Source of the DNA: JBAXTZ01 sp041666525
Lineage (GTDB): Bacteria; Bacillota; Negativicutes; JBAXTZ01
Assembly (NCBI GenBank): GCA_041666525.1
Contig: JBAYGT010000001.1
Location: 382,550 to 446,549 of the forward strand
Direction of reading: 5' to 3'
DNA: 64,000 bases
Part shown: one piece after another, positions 16,567 to 25,641 of the stretch
Numbering within the stretch: position 1 is the first letter of the stretch
How the letters are laid out: each line of letters starts with the position of its first letter
Made by a program: the position numbers and the translations under genes
Notes under the pieces: model-generated
What the model saw: only the letters and a program-made list of their open reading frames with translations
Databases searched by the model: none
Told to the model about the DNA's origin: nothing

Positions 16567-19251
16567 TTACCAACCGTAGTAGGGGTCGTTCATCTCGACG
16601 TACGCATCCAAACTCGCATAATCCTCATCCATAATGGTTTTATATGCCACCAATGCCGAATATGGTTGCACGATTACGACGTTTTTCGCCTGCGCCAGAA
16701 GCTCCGTTCCGGCGCGTTTTTCGTCAACAACGATGTTCCATGGACCATTTTTACGGATTCGCTGCACTTTGTCAGTACCATTGTATACTACCAGTATCGT
16801 CTGCCAGGCATCACCAACATCGCTGCCTTTTAGTGTATAAACTACGACGTTATCCGGCGCATTTTTGGCGAATTGCAAATTGGCGTCTACCTGAGTTTTT
16901 TTGTCCATACGAAATGCCGGATGATTTTTCCGCAGCGCAATTAACCCTTTATAATAATTAAACAGATCACTGTTTGTGGTTTTTAACGACCAGTTAATTG
17001 GATTAATATTTGGTTCGTTGTTGTTGTAGCTGTTCTCGTTTCCCTGCTTGGTGCGACCAAAATCATCCGCCTCGGCAAAGAATGGTACCCCTTGAGCAGT
17101 TAATATTACCGCCGCTGCCAATTTGTCCATTTGTTTTATCCGGGCTTCATTATCCTTTGGATTGGTTAGCTTGAGTTTGTCCCAAATGCAAGCATTGTCA
17201 TGCGCCGAAACATAATTTATCGTCTCATTCGGTGTTGCAACCGGTATGCTGCCGTCAAGATTTCGTCCGGTACTTTGGCCTTTAATTTGCAGTTTCAGCC
17301 GTTCCATCCCCAAATACGGCGGCAATCCTTGTACGAAACTACCTTCGGTTTGTTTAAAAACATCACCTTTAAGATTATCACGGATACCATCATTAAACGC
17401 CGCCACCCCTGTGCCGAAAACATTTGTCTGAGTCATGCGCTCACTTGCCGGAATTCCGGTCGGAATATCCCAACCTTCACCATAAATTATTGCGTTGGGG
17501 TTGATTTTTCTGACTTCTTTATAAACTTCCAGCATCGTTTGTTTGTCATGCAAGCCCATCAAATCAAACCGCAATCCGTCAATATGATATTCGCTCACCC
17601 AATATTTACAGGAGTCAACGATAAATTTGCGGACCATCGGTTTTTCACTTGCAACATCATTACCACAACCGCTGCCGCTAATATAACCACCGCTATTGTC
17701 CACACGGTAATAGTAGTATGGAACAATTTTATCAAAAACCGAAAACTGTCCGTCACCAGTTTGAAATGTATGATTATAAACTACGTCACAGATTACACCG
17801 ATATTGTTTTGATGAAAGCGGGTAACCATGGTTTTGAATTCAAGCTGGCGATTGTCACCATGCGGATCGATGGCGTAAGAACCCTCGATGTTGTTATAAA
17901 GCGCCGGGTCATAACCCCAATCATACCAATCATATTGATTATATTTTTGAAGCTCATTGCCAACACCATAATCAAACACCGGCAACAAATGTACATGGCT
18001 GACACCCAGCTCCTTGATATGATCCAGTCCGGTATAGACATTGTTCGGTCCAAGCGTTCCGGCCTCGGTTAAGCCAAGAAACTTGCCGCGCGCAGCATCA
18101 CTCACTCCGGAAGTGGTGCTGATGCTCATATCACGAGTATGTATTTCATAAATTATCGCATCAGTATTTCGTTTTAGCGGAACGTAACGGTCAATACTCC
18201 AACCGTTAACACTTGCGCTATTTTTCTGTGCGTCGTAGACTAGGCAACGGGTCGTGTTCGGCGCGGTTGCGCGTGCGTACGGATCAACTACGACGTTTAT
18301 TATATCGTTATCAACCGTAATATCCGGATTTCTAAAATGAATTGCGAACATATAGTATTGTCCGTTAATATCTCCCTTTACAACCGCCGTCCACTGGCCA
18401 TTTTTACCCGGCATCATCGGTAGCGTTTGATACTCCTGAGTATCGGCGGTTGCATACAACCGCAAATCAACTGCGCAAGCAGTTGGTGCCCAGAGTGCAA
18501 ATTGTGATTTATCACTGGCATAATTGCAACCTAGTTCACCGTTATAATAATATTTCTTGTCATCCAGAACTTTGCGGGGAAATAGTTGCACAGCATTATA
18601 GCCGTCGTGTTCAACAAAAAACAATTTATTAACTTCCAAGTTCCGTTCAGCCGTCAATTCGACCGTCGTTGCCAAGCCTGCGCTATTTGTTTCAAGTGCC
18701 GTAACTTTTCTTACCTCAACCGGACCATAGTGGGCAGTGCCGCGTTGCCGCAGCCAAAATCCATTATTCCCTTTAGTTAACAATAGCGGTTTATCGAGTT
18801 TTAGCGTGATTTTATTGGCATCATCCTGCCAAGCGTGCATTGCTGCGATTATTTTCGGTACGCTGGAATAAACTTGTTTATCGCCTTGTATCAACCAAAC
18901 TTCATTACTGCCTTTCGGCAAGTCAACATAACGATCCTCGTTGATGTCTTTCATCACCCAGTTGTCTTTTTTTAATAAAAATCCGGCGCGTGCTACCGGA
19001 CTGTTAAAACTCACTTTAATAATTGCGCCATAATCATCTGTACCGATCATTTCAAAACTTGCACCAGGCAAATCTTTGGGCGACTTACTCCAACACCAAA
19101 CACCCCAGCCCTTGTAATCACCGTCAAACCGGTAGTAATGAATAATAAAACTTGACGATTTCGGTGTTTCAGCAAAAGCCGATCCCAATCCTAACCCCAA
19201 TACGCTGAAAATTAATATCCCAAGCAAAATCGCAATTTTTTCCAGATCCAT
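16567..19251 (-). CDS. pulA: Secreted type I pullulanase
   Basis: An 894-residue alpha-1,6-glucanase. A signal peptide (hydrophobic core LLGILIFSVLGLGLG, cleavage near AFA/ETP) is followed by a CBM41-like domain (HYYRFDGDYKGWGVWCW), linker domains, a CBM48-like domain (about 240-340) and a GH13 barrel. Catalytic residues are D563 (GLRFDLMG), E592 (IYGEGWDIP) and D685 (YVSAHDN); YDWGYDP is close to the pullulanase-I signature YNWGYDP. It should cut branch points of pullulan, starch or glycogen outside the cytosol, feeding sugar importers. The ATG has an AGGAG site 11 bases upstream. A repeat element abuts its 3' end. Confidence 0.93.
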   Translation of the reverse strand: MDLEKIAILLGILIFSVLGLGLGSAFAETPKSSSFIIHYYRFDGDYKGWGVWCWSKSPKDLPGASFEMIGTDDYGAIIKVSFNSPVARAGFLLKKDNWVMKDINEDRYVDLPKGSNEVWLIQGDKQVYSSVPKIIAAMHAWQDDANKITLKLDKPLLLTKGNNGFWLRQRGTAHYGPVEVRKVTALETNSAGLATTVELTAERNLEVNKLFFVEHDGYNAVQLFPRKVLDDKKYYYNGELGCNYASDKSQFALWAPTACAVDLRLYATADTQEYQTLPMMPGKNGQWTAVVKGDINGQYYMFAIHFRNPDITVDNDIINVVVDPYARATAPNTTRCLVYDAQKNSASVNGWSIDRYVPLKRNTDAIIYEIHTRDMSISTTSGVSDAARGKFLGLTEAGTLGPNNVYTGLDHIKELGVSHVHLLPVFDYGVGNELQKYNQYDWYDWGYDPALYNNIEGSYAIDPHGDNRQLEFKTMVTRFHQNNIGVICDVVYNHTFQTGDGQFSVFDKIVPYYYYRVDNSGGYISGSGCGNDVASEKPMVRKFIVDSCKYWVSEYHIDGLRFDLMGLHDKQTMLEVYKEVRKINPNAIIYGEGWDIPTGIPASERMTQTNVFGTGVAAFNDGIRDNLKGDVFKQTEGSFVQGLPPYLGMERLKLQIKGQSTGRNLDGSIPVATPNETINYVSAHDNACIWDKLKLTNPKDNEARIKQMDKLAAAVILTAQGVPFFAEADDFGRTKQGNENSYNNNEPNINPINWSLKTTNSDLFNYYKGLIALRKNHPAFRMDKKTQVDANLQFAKNAPDNVVVYTLKGSDVGDAWQTILVVYNGTDKVQRIRKNGPWNIVVDEKRAGTELLAQAKNVVIVQPYSALVAYKTIMDEDYASLDAYVEMNDPYYGW

Positions 19252-19312
19252 ATTTATCTTTTCTCCTGTAAACGCAAAGTTATATCAGATTAATCAACAA
19301 AACCTATTTAAT

Positions 19313-19352
19313 AAAAAAACTGAATCTACGATTAACGCGGATTCAGCTTTTT
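19313..19352. terminator. Terminator downstream of hppA
   Basis: The stem CTGAATC (19320-19326) pairs with GATTCAG (19340-19346), flanked by T-runs on both strands. On the minus strand it ends the pyrophosphatase transcript before pulA. Confidence 0.75.
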
Positions 19353-19366
19353 TATTGGATTCAAAT

Positions 19367-21382
19367 TTAGCTCATAAGCAACGGCGCGATAATCAACGAT
19401 ATCGTTCCGGCAACCTTGATGAGCGGATTCATTGCCGGTCCGGAAGTATCTTTGAACGGATCACCAACTGTGTCGCCAACTACTGCGGCCGCGTGCGCCT
19501 TGGTTCCTTTTCCGCCATAGTTACCCGACTCGATATACTTCTTGGCATTGTCCCATGCACCACCGGCATTTGCCATGAACAGTGCCAGCAACACACCCGA
19601 AACGGTAATTCCGGCCAAGAACCCGGCTAACGCTTTAGCGCCAAGAATAAATCCAACTGCAATCGGTGTAGCAACCGCAAACAATCCCGGCTTAATCATC
19701 TCATTCAGCGCCGCTTTGGTGCTGATATCAATGCAACTTTTATAATCCGGTTTTGCCGTACCTTCCATAAGCCCGGGAATTTCCCGGAACTGACGACGAA
19801 CTTCATTAATCATCTTGAACGCTGCCCGACCAACAGCTTCCATCGTTTGCGCACAAACCATGAATGGCAAAGATGCGCCGATAAACAAGCCAATCAATAC
19901 CATCGTATCCGTCAAGTTGATTGGCATTTTACCATCAACAATCAACCCCGCCAAGGCATGATTTTTGCAAACTTCTTCATTAAATGCGCTAAACAACGCC
20001 AGCGCCGTCAACGCTGCCGAACCAATAGCGAACCCTTTTGCAATCGCTGCGGTAGTATTTCCGACCGAGTCCAATTTATCAGTTTTTTTACGAACTTCCG
20101 GACCAAGTCCGGCCATTTCAGCAATCCCGCCGGCGTTATCAGCAACCGGCCCGAAAGCATCTACCGCCACTACCATTCCGGCAGTTGACAGCATACCCAT
20201 AGCAGCGATTGCTATTCCGTAAACGCCGCCGGTAAAATAGTAAGCCGCGCCAGTAGCCCCGGCAAACACCAGCATGGGTAACGTGGTGCTTTTCAAACCG
20301 GTCGCAATACCGGAAATAATATTTGTCGCTTCGCCCGTTAAAGAAGCTTCAGCGATTTTTTGGGTAGGCGAATAATCATGCGAAGTATAATATTCAGTCA
20401 ATTTTCCGATAACAACATTAACAACCAAACCACATACTGCCGCACCAAAAATCCCTAATCCCGTTGCTTCGCCGAAAAACGCATTTGCCAAAAAATATGC
20501 CGCAACAGCAATCAGAATGTTGGTCGCCCACAAACCACGATTAAGCGCCGCTTGCGGATTACCATTCTCACCGGTACGCACCAATGAAGTTGCAATAATT
20601 GACGCAAATATACCGGCCGCGCCTAGCAACAGCGGAAACAACACTCCGTTTATTCCAAATAAAGTATTACCAAGCAACATCGCCGCAATCGCGGTCGCAC
20701 CATAAGATTCAAACAAGTCAGCGCCCATACCGGCGGTGTCGCCGACATTATCACCGACGTTATCCGCAATAACTGCCGGATTGCGCGGATCATCCTCAGG
20801 AATACCGGCTTCGATTTTTCCTACCAAATCAGCGCCCACGTCGGCAGCTTTGGTAAATATTCCGCCACCAACCCGTGCAAAAAATGCAATCGCAGATGCA
20901 CCAAAGGCGAAACTGTTGATTGTTGCCGGATTACCATAAATCAAATACAATGTCGAAACGCCGAGCAAACTCAACCCGGCCACCGACATCCCCATAACCG
21001 TACCGGCACGAAATGCGACACTGAGCGCGCTATTCAAACTGGTACGCGCCGCCTCAGTAGCACGGGCGTTGGCTCTGGTAGTCGCGGTCATACCGAAATA
21101 ACCGGCTATAGCCGAACAGACCGCACCGACCAAAAATGAAATCGCCATCGCCGATCCCATAAGATAATAGAGCAAAGCAAAAATAACTACCGTAAATGGT
21201 AGCAGACTGCGATATTGACGATTTAAAAAGGCCATCGCGCCTTCATAAATATCCTGGGAAATTTCCTTCATCCGGTCATTGCCCTGTGATTCGCGCATCA
21301 CGGACACCATCATAATTGCGGCGAATATCAAAGAAATCAATCCCGCCACTGGCGCTACGTAAAGCAACATTTGCTGAGACAT
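19367..21382 (-). CDS. hppA: Membrane-bound ion-translocating pyrophosphatase, K+-dependent type
   Basis: A 671-residue integral membrane enzyme with about 16 hydrophobic segments that couples pyrophosphate hydrolysis to H+ or Na+ pumping. The substrate site motif KAADVGADLVGK and the DNVGDNVGDTAGMGADL acidic loop are present. Alanine follows GNTT (GNTTAAIAKG), where K+-independent enzymes have lysine, so it should need K+. Pump ion cannot be decided by eye. The ATG follows a strong AAGGAGGT. It lies between secG and pulA with its own terminator. Confidence 0.93.
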   Translation of the reverse strand: MSQQMLLYVAPVAGLISLIFAAIMMVSVMRESQGNDRMKEISQDIYEGAMAFLNRQYRSLLPFTVVIFALLYYLMGSAMAISFLVGAVCSAIAGYFGMTATTRANARATEAARTSLNSALSVAFRAGTVMGMSVAGLSLLGVSTLYLIYGNPATINSFAFGASAIAFFARVGGGIFTKAADVGADLVGKIEAGIPEDDPRNPAVIADNVGDNVGDTAGMGADLFESYGATAIAAMLLGNTLFGINGVLFPLLLGAAGIFASIIATSLVRTGENGNPQAALNRGLWATNILIAVAAYFLANAFFGEATGLGIFGAAVCGLVVNVVIGKLTEYYTSHDYSPTQKIAEASLTGEATNIISGIATGLKSTTLPMLVFAGATGAAYYFTGGVYGIAIAAMGMLSTAGMVVAVDAFGPVADNAGGIAEMAGLGPEVRKKTDKLDSVGNTTAAIAKGFAIGSAALTALALFSAFNEEVCKNHALAGLIVDGKMPINLTDTMVLIGLFIGASLPFMVCAQTMEAVGRAAFKMINEVRRQFREIPGLMEGTAKPDYKSCIDISTKAALNEMIKPGLFAVATPIAVGFILGAKALAGFLAGITVSGVLLALFMANAGGAWDNAKKYIESGNYGGKGTKAHAAAVVGDTVGDPFKDTSGPAMNPLIKVAGTISLIIAPLLMS

Positions 21383-21482
21383 ACAAACCTCCTTGTGAAA
21401 GCTGAATTTTTCGCATATCCAAATTAACCATTTGTTTCCTGATTGTAACTATTCGCCGTGCGAGGGGAAATTCCTGCAAGAA

Positions 21483-21513
21483 AATAAAAAAAGCGCGGAT
21501 ATTTCCACGCTTT
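21483..21513 (-). terminator. Terminator downstream of secG
   Basis: The stem AAAGCGTGGA/TCCGCGCTTT (21513-21503 with 21499-21490) is followed on the minus strand by a run of seven T and TATTTT. Confidence 0.8.
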
Positions 21514-21521
21514 GATTTACC

Positions 21522-21755
21522 TTAGTGATTTATAGAACGTTCCAACAAAATTACTGCAATTGCAAATAACACGGCAATAAGTTTGGTCGCTTTAGCCAAA
21601 ATATCATCAATACCTTTACGTTTACCACCAAATAGTACTTCAGCACCACCAGCGATTGATCCTGATAACCCTGACGATTTACTCGATTGCAACACCACGG
21701 ACGCAATCACGAGAACTGCTAAAATAAAAACAACTATCTCTAAAAAGATTATCAC
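21522..21755 (-). CDS. secG: Preprotein translocase subunit SecG
   Basis: A 77-residue protein with two hydrophobic helices flanking the conserved cytoplasmic loop (LQSSKSSGLSGSIAGGAE, LFGGKRKG), the usual SecG layout and length. It stabilises the SecYEG channel in the inner membrane. The start is GTG at 21755, six bases after GGAGG. It has its own promoter and terminator and so is probably a single-gene unit. Confidence 0.93.
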   Translation of the reverse strand: MIIFLEIVVFILAVLVIASVVLQSSKSSGLSGSIAGGAEVLFGGKRKGIDDILAKATKLIAVLFAIAVILLERSINH

Positions 21756-21836
21756 AATCTTCCTCCAATATCTTTAGTCTAAACCATTAACTAACTTAAG
21801 GCCAAATGGCACCCTGACTAGATTAGTGTAGCTGGA

Positions 21837-21865
21837 ATTATAGCACACTAGTTTTTTTTTGGCAA
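21837..21865 (-). promoter_or_regulatory. Promoter of secG
   Basis: Minus strand TTGCCA (21865-21860), 17-base spacer, perfect TATAAT (21842-21837), about 80 bases upstream of the GTG start. It is just behind the GH18 gene stop. Confidence 0.75.
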
Positions 21866-21872
21866 ACAAAAT

Positions 21873-22847
21873 TCAGTTCGTCATCGCGTTCCACAACCAA
21901 TTTGCTACTCGAAATGTCGGCGCTCCCGACTTATTCACGCCGTCTACCGTACAATAATCATCGTCCAGTCGCCAGGCAAACATTCCTGCCATATTCAACT
22001 CCAATGCAGTTGCACACTTGGATTGAACTGAATCTATATTATCTTGATAACCGGCGGCAAAATCATCAAAAGTTACGTCACTTATCACGCCACCAATCAT
22101 TTTTTCATAAGGAAATCCGGCTTCACGATATTGATGACTGTAGTAATCCAGGCTATATTTGGGCGCCGTTCCATAACTCATAATATTTATTTGATCGACC
22201 AGAAAACGAGTTTTAGCCACTAGCTGCGGCAACTGTGATCCCGGCCATACCGAGTAAGTAAGTTTATATTTTTTACCACGCGGCGTCATGTCAACTTTAT
22301 CAAACTTGTTGCGCAGCGCTTCTAGCAAGGCAATTACTTCAAAACTATAATCATTAATATTCATTTTGTTCTGCCAGCCCAGGTCAAAGCCATCCAAATC
22401 ATAAGTCTGTAGCAATCGGTATACAGTGTGTGCAAAATTTTCCGGATCGCTGGCCGCCATAAGATAATTTTTATTTGGGGCGCCTTCGCCCCGCTCCGAC
22501 ATTAAAAAAATCTCAGCCTTTGGGTTATTGACGCGACATTGAGCAACAATGTTATTCAATCGGCCTTTCCATTGAGCTTCGTCAGTATTAACCTTGCCTT
22601 CAATAAGTTGACCTCTTTCATTGACGGCGGCAAACGCAATGTAGATACGATTGAATTTCTCCCAAGGAATTTTTTTCGGGTCTTCCATTACGCTAACGTA
22701 TGTATCACTATCAATCAAAAACGCCTGAGCAACAATTTTCTTGGTTCGCTCTCCATGCGTCATACCCCACAACGTCTTGGCGCCGGTGCTGTTTTGTGGC
22801 AATAAAAATGCTACCAGCAATGCCAAAACAAGAATTTTCTTAAGCAT
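21873..22847 (-). CDS. Secreted GH18-fold protein, catalytic residue replaced
   Basis: A 324-residue protein with a signal peptide (KKILVLALLVAFLLPQ, cleavage near TGA/KT) and a GH18 barrel: the strand motifs IYIAFAAVN, YDLDGFDLGWQ, INIMSYG and MFAWRLDDD are all present. The signature DGxDxDxE reads D152-G-F-D155-L-G157-W-Q159, so the acid/base glutamate is Gln and the third Asp is Gly. Hydrolysis is therefore doubtful; a glycan-binding role is more likely. It is the last gene after manC, 23 bases away, with ATG and GGAGG. The glycan it meets may be peptidoglycan or the cluster's own polysaccharide. Confidence 0.8.
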   Translation of the reverse strand: MLKKILVLALLVAFLLPQNSTGAKTLWGMTHGERTKKIVAQAFLIDSDTYVSVMEDPKKIPWEKFNRIYIAFAAVNERGQLIEGKVNTDEAQWKGRLNNIVAQCRVNNPKAEIFLMSERGEGAPNKNYLMAASDPENFAHTVYRLLQTYDLDGFDLGWQNKMNINDYSFEVIALLEALRNKFDKVDMTPRGKKYKLTYSVWPGSQLPQLVAKTRFLVDQINIMSYGTAPKYSLDYYSHQYREAGFPYEKMIGGVISDVTFDDFAAGYQDNIDSVQSKCATALELNMAGMFAWRLDDDYCTVDGVNKSGAPTFRVANWLWNAMTN

Positions 22848-22870
22848 CTGCCCTCCATAAACAAGCTGGT

Positions 22871-23875
22871 CTATAACAAACCTTTCACCAACTGACTTTT
22901 TCCGCGTTTAATTACCAAAACCGAATCAGCTGTTTCAACAACAATTACGTCCGATAATCCGGCAACCGCCACAATCCGGCTATTAGCCCGCACCATGACT
23001 CCGGAGCAATCTAAACATTTAATGTCGCCGCGCAACACGTTGTCTTTATCATCTTTACCGCTGATATCATATACTGAATCCCAATGTCCAACATCGTTCC
23101 AGCCTACAGAAAACGGCACTACCGCCGCTTTATCAGTCCGTTCAGCAACTGCATAATCAATAGAAATTTTTGGGATGTCTGCAAAATTTCGCATTGCCGA
23201 ATCAAAACCATCAATAAAATATGCAGCAACATCGCCAGCATGTTTTGAAAGTTCAATAAAAAAGCTATTAATCGTAAACAAGAACATTCCGGCATTCCAA
23301 TAGTAATTTCCGGCCTCAACATATTCCGCCGCCACTGCACGTGTTGGTTTTTCTTTAAAACAACTTACCGAGTAACCAATGTTTAATTCTTCTCCCGCCT
23401 CAATATAACCGTAACCAGTCTCCGGATAATCCGGCACCACGCCAAAAGTCACGAACCAGCCTGATTGTGCTAATGATTCCGCAAGCCGCAAATAGTGATA
23501 AAATTCCCGGCGATTGCTGATAATATGGTCAGACGGTGCCACAAAAATCGTCTCACCATCTTCAACTGCTAATTTCTCTTTAATATATGCTGCTCCGAGC
23601 GCAATCGCCGGCGCTGTATTACGCGCACACGGTTCACAGACGATATGAGCAGCCTCACAACCAATATTCGCCAATTCTGCTACTACCTGTGCACGATAAG
23701 CCTCGCCGGTCAAAATTACCATATCCTCAGCGCGCATTATTGGCAACAACCGTAATACAGTTTCGGCCAACAAAGTATTATCCGAATGAATTTTTAAAAA
23801 TTGCTTAGGCTGCTTAAGTGTTGACTCCGGCCACAACCGTGTTCCGCAGCCGCCGCAAAGAATAATTGCTTTCAT
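22871..23875 (-). CDS. manC: Mannose-1-phosphate guanylyltransferase
   Basis: A 334-residue nucleotidyltransferase with the pyrophosphorylase motif GGCGTRLWPES, PKQF and the C-terminal-side FKEKPTR, WNAGMF and GWNDVGHWDS motifs of ManC. It lacks the phosphomannose isomerase domain of long ManC proteins. It makes GDP-mannose from mannose-1-phosphate and GTP, implying a mannose-derived sugar in the polysaccharide. It starts 12 bases after rfbF stops, with a GGGAG site, inside the CDP-sugar operon. Confidence 0.9.
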   Translation of the reverse strand: MKAIILCGGCGTRLWPESTLKQPKQFLKIHSDNTLLAETVLRLLPIMRAEDMVILTGEAYRAQVVAELANIGCEAAHIVCEPCARNTAPAIALGAAYIKEKLAVEDGETIFVAPSDHIISNRREFYHYLRLAESLAQSGWFVTFGVVPDYPETGYGYIEAGEELNIGYSVSCFKEKPTRAVAAEYVEAGNYYWNAGMFLFTINSFFIELSKHAGDVAAYFIDGFDSAMRNFADIPKISIDYAVAERTDKAAVVPFSVGWNDVGHWDSVYDISGKDDKDNVLRGDIKCLDCSGVMVRANSRIVAVAGLSDVIVVETADSVLVIKRGKSQLVKGLL

Positions 23876-23887
23876 CTTCGTCTCCCG

Positions 23888-24661
23888 TTACCACACCTTC
23901 CAAGGAGCCTGCTTCTTTTCCCAAAGTGAATCCAATTCGATTTTATCACGCAACGTATCCATCGGCATCCAAAATCCTTTATGCTTATACGACATCAACT
24001 GACCAGAATGAGCCAATGACTCTAACGGTTGGCGCTCAAAAATTGTCGAATCTCCATCAATATAATCAAAAACCTCCGGTTGCAAAACAAAGAATCCGGC
24101 ATTAATCCAATTGCCATCGCCCTGTGGTTTTTCCATAAATCCAGATACACAGTTGTTCGCATCCATAGTGATCGCACCAAACCTTCCTTGAGGCTGGGTA
24201 GATGTCACGGTGGCCAATTTTCTATGACTTTGATGATACTTAACCAAAGCCGAAATATCAATGTTACTGACACCGTCACCGTAAGTAAGCATAAACGGCT
24301 CGTTGCCTATATATTCTTGAATTCGCTTTATTCGACCACCAGTCATTGTGTTCAGACCGGTATCCACCAAAGTAACTTGCCACGGTTCAGCAGTATGGGC
24401 GTGTGTAACCATCCTATTATTATCCCGAAAATCAAAAGTAACGTCTGATTCATGGAGAAAATAATTGGCAAAATATTCTTTAACAACATACGACTTGTAG
24501 CCCAAACAAATTACAAAGTCATTAAAACCGTAATGGGCGTAAGTTTTCATGATGTGCCAAAGAATCGGTTTTCCGCCAATACCGATCATTGGTTTAGGTT
24601 TGAGATGACTTTCTTCACTTATTCGGGTTCCAAAACCACCGGCTAATAATACTACTTTCAT
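23888..24661 (-). CDS. rfbF: Glucose-1-phosphate cytidylyltransferase
   Basis: A 257-residue enzyme with LAGGFGTRISEESHLKPKPM at the N-terminus, the exact hallmark of RfbF/DdhA. It forms CDP-glucose, the precursor for the RfbG and RfbH steps encoded upstream in the same operon. The LTYGDGVSNID segment binds the metal and nucleotide. The start is ATG after GAGGAGG. It lies at the far end of the cluster from rfbG, so the CDP-sugar genes bracket the branching genes. Confidence 0.93.
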   Translation of the reverse strand: MKVVLLAGGFGTRISEESHLKPKPMIGIGGKPILWHIMKTYAHYGFNDFVICLGYKSYVVKEYFANYFLHESDVTFDFRDNNRMVTHAHTAEPWQVTLVDTGLNTMTGGRIKRIQEYIGNEPFMLTYGDGVSNIDISALVKYHQSHRKLATVTSTQPQGRFGAITMDANNCVSGFMEKPQGDGNWINAGFFVLQPEVFDYIDGDSTIFERQPLESLAHSGQLMSYKHKGFWMPMDTLRDKIELDSLWEKKQAPWKVW

Positions 24662-24689
24662 CCTCTCGTCCTCCTCTAATTACTCCGAA

Positions 24690-25628
24690 TTAAAAATTTA
24701 TCCGCTCCTTCTCTACCACTAATGGACGCTTAAGAATTTGTGTATAAATATTTCCAATGTACTCTCCCAATATACCAATAAAGAACAATTGTACAGATCC
24801 AAAAAAGTAAATCCCGATAAGCTCCGGCGCCATACCAAAATCAAATTTGTTCCATAAAATTATTTTTGCAATCAGATAAGCCAACGAAATAAGCAATGCA
24901 AAGACCGACATTATGAATCCGCCGATAGTAGCTATGCGCAAGGGTATTCTACTATGTGTGGTTATGCCCAATAGTGCCAAATCATATAGCGTGTAGAAAT
25001 TGTTTTTCGTCACCCCGCGCTTGCGCTCCGGTTGATCGTAGGCAATCTTGCATATAGGAAAGCCAATATCAGCAACAATTCCACGAAAATAAGGATTATG
25101 ATCGTCTAGTTTATTAAGCTCGTCAATAATAATGCGATCATACAAACCAAAGCCAGTGTAGTTTGGTATCAAGTCGATATTTCCCAGTTTACCAACCAAC
25201 CAATAGTAGCTGGTGCGACACAATCCCATCATAAAAGAATCCTTAGTCTTGGCTTTTACGCCAACAACAACTTTATAACCTTCTTCCCATTTATCAAGAA
25301 ACTGAGGTATGAGTTCCGGTGGATCCTGCAAATCAGCAACTATCGAAAACACGCAGTCGCCTGATGCCTGAAGCAATCCATGATACGGCGAGCGGGTATG
25401 TCCAAAATTACGCGAATTGACGATAACTTTAACATTCTTATCCATTTTGCAAATATCGCGCAAGATGTCCACGGTACGATCAATCGAATCATTATCGCAA
25501 AAAATATGTTCATAGCGATACTGCGGCTGCTGCTCAAATACCGCCTTTACCCGCGCATAAACCTCTTGAACATTGGCTTCTTCGTTGTAACAAGGTGTAA
25601 CTACACTAATAAACTTCGTCGACTTCAC
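24690..25628 (-). CDS. Polyprenyl-phosphate glycosyltransferase, GtrB/DPM1-type GT2
   Basis: A 312-residue membrane-bound GT2 transferase: an N-terminal GT-A domain (VVTPCYNEEANVQEV, VADLQDPPELIP with the metal-binding DLQD) and two C-terminal membrane helices (about 230-290). Such GtrB proteins load a sugar onto undecaprenyl phosphate; the GtrA flippase at 31325 is a natural partner. The start is GTG at 25628, six bases after AGG, preferred over a TTG two codons earlier that abuts the binding site. It is in the CDP-sugar operon. Confidence 0.88.
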   Translation of the reverse strand: MKSTKFISVVTPCYNEEANVQEVYARVKAVFEQQPQYRYEHIFCDNDSIDRTVDILRDICKMDKNVKVIVNSRNFGHTRSPYHGLLQASGDCVFSIVADLQDPPELIPQFLDKWEEGYKVVVGVKAKTKDSFMMGLCRTSYYWLVGKLGNIDLIPNYTGFGLYDRIIIDELNKLDDHNPYFRGIVADIGFPICKIAYDQPERKRGVTKNNFYTLYDLALLGITTHSRIPLRIATIGGFIMSVFALLISLAYLIAKIILWNKFDFGMAPELIGIYFFGSVQLFFIGILGEYIGNIYTQILKRPLVVEKERINF

Positions 25629-25641
25629 AAACAACCTACCA

